Assembly: GCA_023375785.1 (NCBI GenBank)
Contig: SZWC01004983.1
Span: 142,236-162,235 of the forward strand
DNA length: 20,000 nt
Reading direction: 5' to 3'
From: Penium margaritaceum
Taxonomy: Eukaryota; Streptophyta; Zygnematophyceae; Desmidiales; Peniaceae
Part shown: positions 1 through 7,399 of the stretch, one piece after another
How the letters are laid out: each line of letters starts with the position of its first letter
How positions within the stretch are numbered: the stretch's first letter is position 1
Notes under the pieces: model-generated
What the model saw: only the letters and a program-made list of their open reading frames with translations
Told to the model about the DNA's origin: nothing
Database searches by the model: none
Made by a program: the position numbers and the translations under genes

Positions 1-50
1 ACTGTCCAACTGAATGCCAGTTATGTGAACAGAAATCACTGGACAGAAGC

Positions 51-70
51 AAACCAAACCAAACCAAACC
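51..70. repeat. (AAACC)4 microsatellite
   Basis: Four perfect tandem copies of AAACC. The flanks carry short complementary words (CTGTCCA near position 2 and TGGACAG near 40), so the first 46 bases could also fold weakly. No coding signal. Confidence 0.9.
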
Positions 71-121
71 AAGGGGAAAATAATGAACTTGGCCTGTCAC
101 GGAGTGCTGGCCCCTCACCAC

Positions 122-210
122 ATCGTCTCCACTCCTCTCCTCTCCTCTCCTCTCTGCTTCTCTCCTCTCCTCTCCACTCCTCTCCTCTGCTTTGCTCTCC
201 ACTTCTCTCC
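122..210. repeat. CT-rich CTCCT/CTCTC microsatellite
   Basis: Degenerate pyrimidine tract built from CTCCT and CTCTC units with a few TGCTT interruptions. It is purine-rich on the minus strand, the likely sense strand of the first intron if the exon at 1199-1257 is real. Translations of it are serine/leucine repeats and are not a gene. Confidence 0.9.
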
Positions 211-219
211 TGCATTTCT

Positions 220-455
220 CAGCAGTCTGCGCATTCACATTCTGCCTTGATGCCATGGAATGCATAGCGAAGCGTGCTTTAGAATGTGCAAAGCGCGATG
301 TGACATGGCATGACATGACATGACACGACATGACATGACATGAAATGAGATGACATGACATGACGTGATGTCACATGGCATGTCATGGTATGGGATGGCA
401 TGGTATGACATGGCATGACCTGACATGTCATGACATGACCGACATGACATGACAT
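220..455. repeat. 236-bp tandem unit, copy 1
   Basis: This unit starts with CAGCAGTCTGCGCAT and an 80-base unique head (a CATTCTGC word, an ATGCATAGCGAA word), then turns into a CATGA pentamer array from about 299. The same order recurs exactly 236 bp later with scattered substitutions. It is therefore a tandem duplication of a compound unit rather than a plain microsatellite. Confidence 0.85.
299..455. repeat. CATGA/TGACA pentanucleotide array (copy 1)
   Basis: Runs of TGACATGACATGA with single-base variants such as TGGCA, TGGTA and TGTCA. The pentamer contains CATG, so many sub-words are self-complementary. Both strands have long open frames here, but they only encode periodic Met/Ser/Cys/His strings and are not genes. 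Confidence 0.9.
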
Positions 456-662
456 CAGCAGTCTGCGCATCCACATTCTGCTTCGATGCCATAGAATGCA
501 TAGCGAAAAGTGCTCTAGAATGTGCCAAACGTGATGTGACATAGCATGACATGACATGACACAACATGACATGACATGACATACCATGACAAGACATGGC
601 ATGACATGACATGACATGCGATGACGTGACATGACATGACGTGGCATGACATGAACATCATC
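456..662. repeat. 236-bp tandem unit, copy 2
   Basis: Second copy of the unit beginning at 220. The head matches copy 1 with a handful of differences, mostly transitions (ATTCACA to ATCCACA, CCATGGAA to CCATAGAA). The pentamer part differs more, as expected for slippage-prone sequence. The copy fades into unique DNA near 662. Confidence 0.8.
535..658. repeat. CATGA/TGACA pentanucleotide array (copy 2)
   Basis: Same pentamer array in the second 236-bp unit, with different variants. Open frames on the minus strand are a by-product of the five-base period and lack any family resemblance. Confidence 0.9.
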
Positions 663-1198
663 CAACTTCATGTGGTATGCTCCTGGTTCTCAACCCTGAC
701 TGTGTCACCTCCAATACCTTTGTGTCCCAGGGCATCCATGCCCACGTTCACGTTCGGCATTCCCCTTTCCTTGTCACCTGCTGTCGCTTTCCCTCTTGTT
801 GCTGTCCCCTTCCTTGTTGTCACCATTCCCCCTCTCCTTGTCACCCTACGCTCCACCCCAGATCCGACATCAACCACGCACCCGCGGCAGCAAGCCTCCT
901 TTTCAGGCTTTCTCTCGCAACCAACCCAGGCGTGTTTCCGCCACTCCACCACCACGTCGAAAGCGACGGCTGTCGTGGCACGCCACGTCACTGCACTGCA
1001 CTGCATTCGTTGCCACAAACCCCTCAACAAAGCGCGCACCTGTCTACCTTTCCCCCGTCCATTCCCCCGCCCTCCAGCCCCCTCGTTCCGCGCGAGCAAG
1101 CAAGCAAGCGAGCGAGCAAACACTCAAGCAGGCGAGCAAGCGAGCGCGCGCAAGTCTAGAAAAGATCAAGCGAGCACGCAGTGGCGACCACCACTCAC
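663..1198 (-). other. Probable first-intron sequence (pyrimidine-rich on +)
   Basis: No recognisable protein in any frame. The plus strand is pyrimidine-rich with a loosely repeated word: CATTCCCCTTTCCTTGTCACC at 758-778 recurs with small changes at 824-845. Long open frames on both strands (for example 636-1388 and 796-1584 plus, 668-1123 minus) overlap each other, have low-complexity Pro/Ser/Arg composition and match no family. I read them as chance frames in GC-rich DNA. If the exon at 1199-1257 is real, this is the start of its intron. Confidence 0.4.
1086..1156. repeat. AGCA/AGCG microsatellite
   Basis: Degenerate array of GAGC and AAGC four-base units ending in a GCGCGC run just before position 1156. 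It lies immediately downstream, on the minus strand, of the proposed splice donor. Confidence 0.85.
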
Positions 1199-1257
1199 AT
1201 CTCGCGCACGGTCTGGTCGAACACCTTGTACAGGTCGTTCACGTTTGGGAGCTCCAT
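1199..1257 (-). CDS. Candidate first coding exon of a host gene, function unknown
   Basis: Reading the minus strand from ATG at 1257-1255 gives MELPNVNDLYKVFDQTVRE followed by two bases of the next codon, then GTGAGT (1198-1193), a consensus 5' splice donor. The start context has A at -3 and G at +4, a strong initiation context. Almost every codon after the ATG ends in G or C (only one ends in A), unlike the surrounding repeats, and the peptide has a balanced amphipathic composition. The exon would end in phase 2. The next exon is not visible in the window, so the gene would run off the left edge through a microsatellite-rich intron. I do not recognise the N-terminus and assign no family. The alternative is a chance 20-codon frame or an isolated relic. 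Confidence 0.45.
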
Positions 1258-1335
1258 GCTCGGCGGCACGCCCCGTCTGTGCGCGCGGCCACTGTTCCCC
1301 CAACACCGAACAGACGTCCGCCTCCCGACCGCGTG

Positions 1336-1378
1336 ACTCCGATCCGATCGGAGTCTCTCAACCTCTCCGATCCGATGG
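1336..1378. promoter_or_regulatory. CGATC palindrome cluster
   Basis: A perfect interrupted palindrome (arms ACTCCGAT and ATCGGAGT, spacer CCG) at 1336-1354, followed 12 bases on by TCCGATCCGATGG. It lies about 80-120 bp upstream of the candidate start codon on the minus strand, a plausible place for factor binding. Function is inferred only from position and symmetry. Confidence 0.35.
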
Positions 1379-1638
1379 CAGGAATTGAGCCTTCCGGCGT
1401 ACGGTTAAGAAGGGAGCGCACGAACCGGCGGAAACACCGCCGCCCGCCGCCGCCACCAGCAGCCACAGCCACAGGCCACGCCGAGCTTCCCGTGAGCCTG
1501 CTAGCAGCAACGCCCGACGAATGCCCTCAATTCGGCAAGATCTGCTGGACGGAGGTACGCCGCAACGATCCCGGAAGAAAATAATTTGGCGTCTTCCCCT
1601 CCGCTCGCCTCCGACCCGTCTACCTTCGTGCCTTGCTG

Positions 1639-1699
1639 TGATCGGATCTGATTCGATCTGAGCTGACGTGATGCAAGTCCGTCTGATTTGATCCGGTCA
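1639..1699. promoter_or_regulatory. Second GATC/CGATC word cluster
   Basis: The words GATCGGATC, GATTCGATC and TTGATCCGG occur within 60 bases, resembling those at 1336-1378. The two groups bracket the putative promoter. Confidence 0.25.
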
Positions 1700-1999
1700 G
1701 CAACGGCATGGCTCTGGCAACCCCCCCTTACGACCGCTGTCCCTCGCCCGCTGGACGGTTCGGGCGAGCGTGAAGGCGGGCCCGCAGAGTGGCAATGCCG
1801 CCGCAAAACGTTTGGCGGCCGAAAGTGGGGAAAGCAAGGAGTTTGTGCGCAATGGCCCGTGCGTGAGTGAACGACTCGAAGATCGACTGGAGCGGTCGGC
1901 GGTGTGGCCGGGGGCGGGACGGGAGAGTTCACCGTCTCACCAACGGTCAGAGCCAGAGCGGAGCTGAGGATTCTGGCCAGACGGAGAGGCCCCGTGACC

Positions 2000-2860
2000 A
2001 GCGCGGGCATCACCTCCTACGGCGTTCCACGACTGTTGTTTTGCCACTTCGAAATGTACTTCGAGAGTTCAGGTGTCTCTGACGTTTTCTGGCGGGTGAT
2101 AGGTTCAGTTGCACGACATGTGTGTCGTCCTCCTGCTAAACGCTTTCTTGTCGTGGAAGCACTCTCGACTCGGCCTTCCACGATCGGTTCATCGGGACAT
2201 GTCGTGGATATTCTGAAAAACAGATAAACATCTTGCAAGTTATCCAACGGCTCAACGAATCGTCTTCTCCGACGTAAATTATTTACCTCTACATTATCGG
2301 TTTTGTTGGAGTCTCGGGCATTGACGACCTGACTTCATGCCCCGGTCCCGTTCAACAACTGCTCCACAACATGTCGAGCGTTGTTGCCATAACGTGCCGC
2401 ACATTGGAAAACACCTCAACTACGTCAACCTGCGCGCCAGCGCCATACTCGACAGCAACAATATTTTGGGCGGTATATAGAATAAAATGGAGACGTCACA
2501 ACAATAATATTTGTGAAACGCTGCACCGGTCTTTGTGCGTGCGTGCGCGCCTGTTGGTGTGAGATGGGGCGGAGGCTGCCCGGGGGACAGTTCTCGGTGT
2601 GCCCAATGGTGTCGGATGTGGTGCGCGGTTGGTGGATGGGTGGGTGATTGGGTAGGTGGAGGGATGGTGCTGCGTGTTTGGTAGGTGGCAGATGTACTGC
2701 TCCGTCGATTCGGCTCGTATCGCAGCTTGCTGCGATTGCATGCTGCCTGCGCAGGCAGGGCTGGGACACACATTGTTCCGCTGGTCTGGCATATGCGGCC
2801 GCGTCTGAGGGCCAGGGTTCATATAAGGAGGCAAACCATTCGTCACGACATGCGACGGCT
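2000..2860. other. Non-coding intergenic stretch
   Basis: No frame resembles a known protein. Short frames on both strands have no family motifs. The only landmarks are a TATA-like box at 2474, a GTGCGTGCGTGCGC purine/pyrimidine-alternating run near 2534-2550, and a G/T-rich tract at 2620-2690. Confidence 0.5.
2472..2486 (+). promoter_or_regulatory. TATA-like element
   Basis: GGTATATAGAATAAAA resembles a plant or metazoan TATA box on the plus strand. No convincing start codon or gene follows within 500 bases, so this may be chance or belong to an unrecognised transcript. Confidence 0.2.
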
Positions 2861-2864
2861 ATTG

Positions 2865-2890
2865 GTGTGTTTCCATACATCACGTGATGG
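2865..2890 (+). repeat. CACGTG palindrome with flank, copy 1
   Basis: GTGTGTTTCCATACATCACGTGATGG. The flank and palindrome match, in inverted orientation, the copy at 3318-3343. ATCACGTGAT (2879-2888) is a perfect 10-bp palindrome. Confidence 0.6.
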
Positions 2891-3170
2891 GCTTTTAAGG
2901 CCCGATCGAGTTTTACTGAAAATTGACGGTTTAGATGGACAGCGTCCGTACAGGAATCCGTCGCGATGGCTTCCCTCCCAAGTCGACATGGGCCCACACA
3001 ATCGAGTGATGGGCCTGGACAGTAGCCTGCTTCTGTGACCCTGCAATTTTGTCCATTATTCTAATCTGGAAACAAGAAATAAGCGCAAGTCTCAGGCGTT
3101 TCTCTCGGCCATCAGGACCAATCAAGCCTCGAGGCCGATGGGGCTGGATGGTGTCTAGCGAGTGACGACC

Positions 3171-3186
3171 TCCATCACGTGATGGA
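3171..3186. repeat. 16-bp CACGTG palindrome, copy 2
   Basis: TCCATCACGTGATGGA is a perfect 16-bp palindrome containing the E-box/G-box core CACGTG. Its flanks do not match the other two copies. Confidence 0.7.
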
Positions 3187-3317
3187 CCCGTCCGGAACAT
3201 CCATCAAGCGGGAGACAATCGCCGTGGATACATGTACGGATAGAAAAATCGAGCCTGCTCTTTTCCTTAATATGTCTACATATTTGTGTTTTATTCAGGC
3301 GGGACTCGGCGGGAGCC

Positions 3318-3343
3318 CCATCACGTGATGGATGGAAACACAT
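3318..3343 (-). repeat. CACGTG palindrome with flank, copy 3 (inverted)
   Basis: CCATCACGTGATGG followed by ATGGAAACACA. The reverse complement reproduces the copy at 2865-2890 with one mismatch over about 20 bases. Together the two form inverted repeats about 430 bp apart. Confidence 0.6.
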
Positions 3344-3539
3344 TGTACGTTCTGGGCGTAGACAGCGCCTACACCGAAAAGCTACGTCTTGAAGATGTTA
3401 CACTGAACAATGACCCGCTCCAGTCATCGGTCGCCATGACGACAAGAATTCAAGGGCCATGTTGTTCACAGGGATGAGGCGCGGGACAAAACAAATTCAA
3501 GGATTTGGGACAAAAGGACAACTTGTATCGAGCATTAAT

Positions 3540-3850
3540 CGTACTATGATAACAAATGTCAAGTGAGTTGAGCACATATACACAATGCCACAAATGAGAA
3601 TGAGGCATAAGTTGAGTCGCCAATGCTCGAGTTGAGAGACGCGTGTGAGGTCACGTAATGAGTGGTTGTTTTGAGAAGCTCCGCCGAGAAGTCTAGGGAC
3701 TTCAAGAATATCGAGGTGCGGTTGTGTACAGATCCATCGTTATCAAGAAGTAAACCAAACAATATTGAAACATCGATATAGTTCATAACTATTACGTGCC
3801 TTATGTACACGAGTCTCCAAACCCCGCGAGCGGGCATTTTTCTCATTACA
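3540..3850 (-). repeat. Foldback element, left arm
   Basis: This is the left arm of an imperfect inverted repeat. The best block, 3687-3716, matches the reverse complement of 4046-4074 with about 27 of 30 positions identical. A second block at 3768-3784 (AAACATCGATATAGTTC) matches 3979-3995 inverted with few changes. The similarity continues outward to about 3545. A minus-strand frame (3559-3936) contains NYIDV, then DFSAELL, then TSHASLN and ASFSF, which parallel NYIDV, DFLLEL, TSHKSL and ASFSL on the plus strand of the other arm. The arms therefore derive from the same once-coding sequence. Family not recognised. Confidence 0.6.
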
Positions 3851-3934
3851 TTCGTAGCACACCGCGCATCAACTTCTAGATTTCTTGGCCAAGGGAAATT
3901 TGGCCAACTTCCCTCAGCTCCGGTATTCCATTCC

Positions 3935-4215
3935 ATATTTTTTGGACCACCTTCAAGAAAGCTTGATAGAAGTGTCGCGAACTACATCGATGTTTTGGTA
4001 TTACTTGATCACATTCTCCACGGTGCTATGATTTTTCAAGAAGCGCCTCGATATTCATGAAGCCCCTGACTTCTTGTTGGAGCTTATCGGATAAGCCAAT
4101 CATGGAGCAACCTCGCACAAGTCGCTCAGCTTCTAAGCCAGGGACCTGACAAAAGCCTCATTCTCATTATTGAAATTGTATGTACTAACTCGAATTACTC
4201 ATTATTTGTCATAAA
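3935..4215 (+). repeat. Foldback element, right arm
   Basis: Right arm of the inverted repeat, plus orientation relative to the shared reading frame. The plus-strand frame gives NYIDVLVLLDHILHG at about 3978-4022. After a shift and stops it gives DFLLEL, TSHKSL and ASFSLLKLYV at about 4068-4195, matching the left-arm peptide in the same order. Outer words (GCCTCATTCTCATT here, mirrored near 3590-3605) show the repeat extends about 250-280 bp per arm. The loop is roughly 3850-3935. Confidence 0.6.
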
Positions 4216-4974
4216 ATTACACTTTCTATAGAATATTTATTATTCATTTTCCCAAAATCCTCTAATTGTCTTTTTTCCCGCACCTCATCCAGGTGAACCA
4301 CTTATGTTTCGCTCGGCGTAACACTTGCTATCAAAGGACAGTGTGCTAAATGGCCAACCAACGCGATAACTACGTGGCCACAACCTTGCACGAGTCTTGA
4401 GCATCTCCACCATTTAGAAGTTCGCAAACCTCACAACGACAACGATGAACGAAGCGAGCGCACCTAACTACGAGCAGCAATAACTAGCAAAGACTTCGGT
4501 GATGGAGGATTAAAAGCGCGCAAAAAATCATGCTCTCTAGGTGAATTCGAGAGCAGCAATGATTTTTTCAACAAATGGCACGACACCAACGAACCCGAAC
4601 GTTCACCTGGTGACGAATACCCTAGGCTCAACGAAGCATTTGCCCCGGCTTAAGCCCATCAGGATGATACCTAGAACAATGGGAAGCACTAGCCAATAAG
4701 CACAACTGAATATAAACCTATATCAGAAGTTGTCCAGACTTGAGTTCCTTAACACCCATGTTCTCCAACAACTCAATACAGTAATGGAGGAGCTTTAAAA
4801 CTCTTCTACGTGCGAAGTAGTACTCGCCTAAAGAAGTTTACAACTCTCAAGTGAATCCTCGATTCGTCCGGTACTCCTTTAGCCATTTCATCCTACGAAC
4901 TCCAAGGGATTGACCTTAGTATGTGGCCGATGAGTCTAAAGGTTTGCTTCACCACTACTGGGATCTACAATGAG
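4216..4974. other. Degenerate sequence, probable 5' part of a Gypsy relic
   Basis: No readable protein, primer-binding site or LTR end is recognisable. Composition turns AT-rich here. A strong imperfect hairpin sits at 4522-4568. By position this could be the leader and early gag of the Gypsy relic that becomes readable near 4975, but the sequence does not show it. Confidence 0.35.
4522..4568. repeat. Imperfect hairpin
   Basis: The outer stem AAAAAATCAT/ATGATTTTTT (10 bp) and inner stem GCTCTC/GAGAGC (6 bp) are perfect, with a four-base AGCA bulge on the right side and an 11-base loop. It is 47 bp in total and ends in a T run on both strands. A role is unknown. Confidence 0.6.
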
Positions 4975-5376
4975 AAAAATAGAATTGAACTCTTCGCCTC
5001 ACTTTTCCGTTGCATAGCTTTCACTTGATGGCCCAATTTAAAGGCCATCTAGCGATAGCGAGAGACTGGCAGAGCTGGATCAACGGCTCATGCGACCGTA
5101 ATCACATCTTTGACCGTAAGCGTACTACCTCTTGAGTAGATTAACTTGACATGGTACAACTCTCTCAAGCCACAAAAACGTGGAGCGATTTCGTGCGTGC
5201 TACACTAGCTCACTTTGGGAAGATGAAGCACGGTAGAGACTCCAACGTCTCCATCAAAAGTCTAGTGGGACTGAGTACATCCAACGTGTCCAGAAAATCA
5301 TCACTAGTAGTGACCTCATCTTTGATGAACGATGCTTCTACTACTGCAATAGACTCAAGCCGGATATTTGATGAGC
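4975..5376 (+). pseudogene. Ty3/Gypsy gag relic
   Basis: This is the remains of a Gypsy-type Gag capsid, which packages element RNA. At 4981-5020 the frame reads RIELFASLFRCIAFT, then a stop, then W, matching the family pattern of a hydrophobic helix ending in paired Trp; the first Trp codon appears mutated to TGA. At about 5178-5220 another frame gives TWSDFVRATLAHFG, like the usual TWxxFxxxLxxxF block. After a shift, 5219-5372 reads R.RLQRL, SGTEYIQRVQ and finally NRLKPDI, the classic RLxxLxQxGSVxEYxxxF...GLKP order. Frame changes near 5220 and several stops show it is dead. The CCHC knuckle is not securely found. Confidence 0.6.
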
Positions 5377-5894
5377 ATTCGCCATTTTTTTGCATCCAAG
5401 ATGACCTCTTATAAGTTATCGCAATAATCAATCACGTCGACAGCGTTGACTACAATGCTCTGATGTAGGAATCCAACAGCTAGCGACCCCAAAACCACAA
5501 CTCTTATCGTGGCGGAGGAAATTTTCAGTTGGAAGGGACTTTGACCCTGATGAAGGTTAGTGTCGTTGATCAACGCAATCAACGGCTCCGATGAACTTCC
5601 GAGAAGCTAGGACACATCTTGCATAACAAAAAATGGGAAAAGTAGACGCTGAGGCTTCTGTCTGGTATGAACAACCTACGCCAACCAATCGCCCACCCGA
5701 TTTGCTTTCATTAGCATAGACCAGGGCTCGTAAGATCTCAAAGTTTGCCAAGGGAAGAAGACGACCAACCGGCGATATTGCTACTACCATAACCGAGGGA
5801 TTGTAAAAGTTGCACAACGATACTGGAAATACTGGATGGTGGAGCTCCTAACAGTTTTCTTACCAACAACATGGTTTGGAAGGGGTGTTTGAAG
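5377..5894 (+). other. Gypsy gag-protease connector, mostly unreadable
   Basis: This stretch lies between recognisable gag and protease blocks at the spacing expected within one Gypsy polyprotein. A trace reading EKLGHILHN at about 5600-5626 could be a worn CCHC zinc knuckle whose cysteines are lost, but this is weak. Nothing else is readable. Confidence 0.3.
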
Positions 5895-6040
5895 GAAAAA
5901 TCATCAAAAGACGACTGTGGATCCACCGACTTCACAAACCTTTGTGTCCGCATATCAGAGATATGCACGACGTAACGGCCTGGAGAACGTGCCCAATGAG
6001 CGACCACATAATCATCCTCGGGCAAGATTTTCTAAACTGA
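5895..6040 (+). pseudogene. Ty3/Gypsy aspartic protease relic
   Basis: Retropepsin-type protease that would process the Gag-Pol polyprotein. The active-site block reads DDCGSTDFTNL at 5910-5942, corresponding to the family D-S/T-G-A/S-T-x-x-F-I motif with Ser replaced by Cys. In another frame, 5948-6037 runs open and ends SDHIIILGQDFLN then a stop, matching the conserved C-terminal xxDxILGxDFL block. A frameshift therefore lies between about 5940 and 5950. Spacing to gag upstream supports one element. The reverse transcriptase that should follow within a few hundred bases is not there and next appears near 10340. Confidence 0.65.
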
Positions 6041-6274
6041 CACCATCCATAGGTAGGCCAGAGAAGTAGTTCAATCTCGGTTAGAATTCATGAAAAAAAT
6101 ACGACACCTAACTCTTGTCGAGCGACCCGTAATACAACGGCGGTTACGAGAAGTAGCAAAGGTGGAAGCACTAAAGGAAGTTACGACAGCCTGAAAACAC
6201 CAATCGGTATCTCTGGACGTGGCCAAACGATGTTTGGAAATGCGGAGCTCAAGCATGGTTAGTCCACTCACTAA
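6041..6274 (+). other. Possible Gypsy protease-RT spacer
   Basis: A Lys/Arg/Glu-rich plus-strand translation (for example QRRLREVAKVEALKEV near 6136-6183) would suit the charged linker seen between protease and RT in Gypsy elements. No specific motif supports it. Confidence 0.25.
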
Positions 6275-6450
6275 TTTTAGGGGCTCGTGTATGTCAGGGG
6301 CATAACCGGCCCTAGTGTTACTGGAAAAAAAGCTATTATACTCAAATTAGGTTCACTCCCAAAGGAAGCCTTCAACAGCATATGATAAAAGAGAGACATC
6401 AACCAAAACATCCTCACCATCTCATTCCAAGAGGATGTAGAAAACTGTAA
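6275..6450 (+). pseudogene. Copia gag relic (UBN2-type)
   Basis: A single plus frame from about 6284 reads GITGPSVTGKKAIILKLGSL then PKEAFNSI, two stops, and INQNILTISFQEDVEN. This follows the Copia gag consensus of a Gly-rich turn, acidic 'defined-step' segment, xxILxxLPxxxxxF, and a Leu/Thr 'LTLEE' helix. Stops at about 6350-6356 show decay. It interrupts what looks like a Gypsy element, suggesting nested insertion somewhere between 6040 and 6275. Length and flanks are not resolved. Confidence 0.45.
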
Positions 6451-6961
6451 ACCAATACATTTCAATTTCTGTAAGAGAAGACGGTCAGAACTACCCAAGC
6501 AACAGAACGATTGTCCACTCATTTGGGCTGGCCTATAACTTCACAATTGTAGTCAGTTTGATCCTCCGGTTGGTAACCTGTCACGCCTCATGATGATTAT
6601 CTGGTCAAATATCCCAACCTAAATGGATTTGCATTGCTCATTGTTCAGCCTTATGATCTCAGTGTCCTCAAATTGGGGAATTTACTCTCTTGTTCGTTTT
6701 TTTAGGATGTAAGCTTTAGGTATGACAATGGAAGTACTACAGCATTGACTCTTAAACATATCGACTGTCAGTCAAGTCGGCCATGTTCCTTGGAGTAACG
6801 ATCAACCAAATCATGTAAAAACAAGTCATTTAATGGTCAAAACACACCAAGTAACAAATGTTAGCCCAATTCTAAGCATTTTAATCTTGCACTTAGCTAG
6901 CACTATGTGTCGTGTGCGGGTTCTCCTTGAATGTTGACTAGCAAGGCCAGAATCCACGAGT

Positions 6962-6985
6962 AGGCGAAGACTTCAGCCTTCGCCT
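6962..6985. repeat. Short hairpin, 8-bp arms
   Basis: AGGCGAAG and CTTCGCCT are perfectly complementary around an eight-base loop. GC-rich arms in AT-rich surroundings make it stand out. Confidence 0.55.
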
Positions 6986-7371
6986 GATTCTAGTTCTCTA
7001 GCCAATGATGTGTTTGATCCATGTGTTCCTACTCTACAACATTCCTTCCTGCCAAGAGGGGACGCATATGCATGTTTTTGCCATAACGGAACTGGAGACA
7101 CACCTACAGTGTCAACCTCTGAGTAACACCTAGGACATGGCTCACTCTTCCTCTATGTAGAAGAAGGGATCTTTGTGATAGGAACCAAGAAATAGATGTT
7201 TTTAGCGCAATATGAATTTCAGAAACCTCTTGGTATGGAAGATAAGATGAGGTGAAGGCATGAGGTCCTCACATACACGCGGGTTTGACATAGTTTGTCA
7301 GCATCCCACTTACATGTTCCATTTTGGGTATTGTCGCCTAGTAACTTCCCTATTTGAATGGAGATTAGCTA

Positions 7372-7399
7372 GATAGCTTGTCAACGATGACAAGCTATC
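7372..7399. repeat. Perfect hairpin, 12-bp arms
   Basis: GATAGCTTGTCA and TGACAAGCTATC are perfect complements separated only by ACGA. The four-base loop would allow cruciform or RNA hairpin formation. Confidence 0.75.

Larger units (their letters stand above)
1258..2000 (-). promoter_or_regulatory. GC-rich probable 5'UTR/promoter region
   Basis: CpG-dense DNA upstream, on the minus strand, of the candidate start codon. It contains two clusters of GATC/CGATC words: a 19-bp palindrome ACTCCGATCCGATCGGAGT at 1336-1354 plus TCCGATCCGATGG at 1366-1378, and a second group at 1639-1661 with a looser copy near 1685-1699. No TATA box was recognised. A 170-codon minus-strand frame (1501-2013) spans it, but its Pro/Ala/Arg/Ser composition matches nothing I know. 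I treat it as open by base composition. Confidence 0.35.
2861..3539. other. Non-coding stretch with dispersed palindromes
   Basis: No protein-coding signal was recognised. The stretch holds three copies of a TCACGTGA-centred palindrome (2879-2888, 3171-3186, 3318-3331). Two of them carry the same flanking word, GTGTTTCCATNCATCACGTGAT, in opposite orientation. It may be a decayed non-autonomous element. Confidence 0.45.

Noticed and set aside
235-671. Long minus-strand frames of Met/Ser/Cys/His repeats
   Set aside because: They arise from the CATGA pentamer array; a five-base period stays open in several frames. No protein family, and composition is purely repeat-driven.
636-1584. Two overlapping plus-strand frames of 250 and 262 codons
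   Set aside because: They overlap each other and a minus-strand frame, are low-complexity Pro/Ser/Arg, match no known domain, and run across the candidate exon on the opposite strand.
1501-2013. 170-codon minus-strand frame
   Set aside because: GC-rich DNA keeps frames open by chance; no motif, no clear start context and no homology recognised. Position fits a promoter/5'UTR better.
5028-5110. A gag block reading MAQFKGHLAIARDWQSWI
   Set aside because: Looks plausible and shares a frame with TWSDFV downstream, but it duplicates the role of the RIELFASLF...W block in another frame, and the spacing fits gag poorly.
6715-6840. Copia integrase DNGGE...PQQNG-like trace
   Set aside because: Only RYDNGS and a vague HIDCQSSRP can be matched; the PQQNG/ER part is absent and the position does not fit the nearby gag trace.
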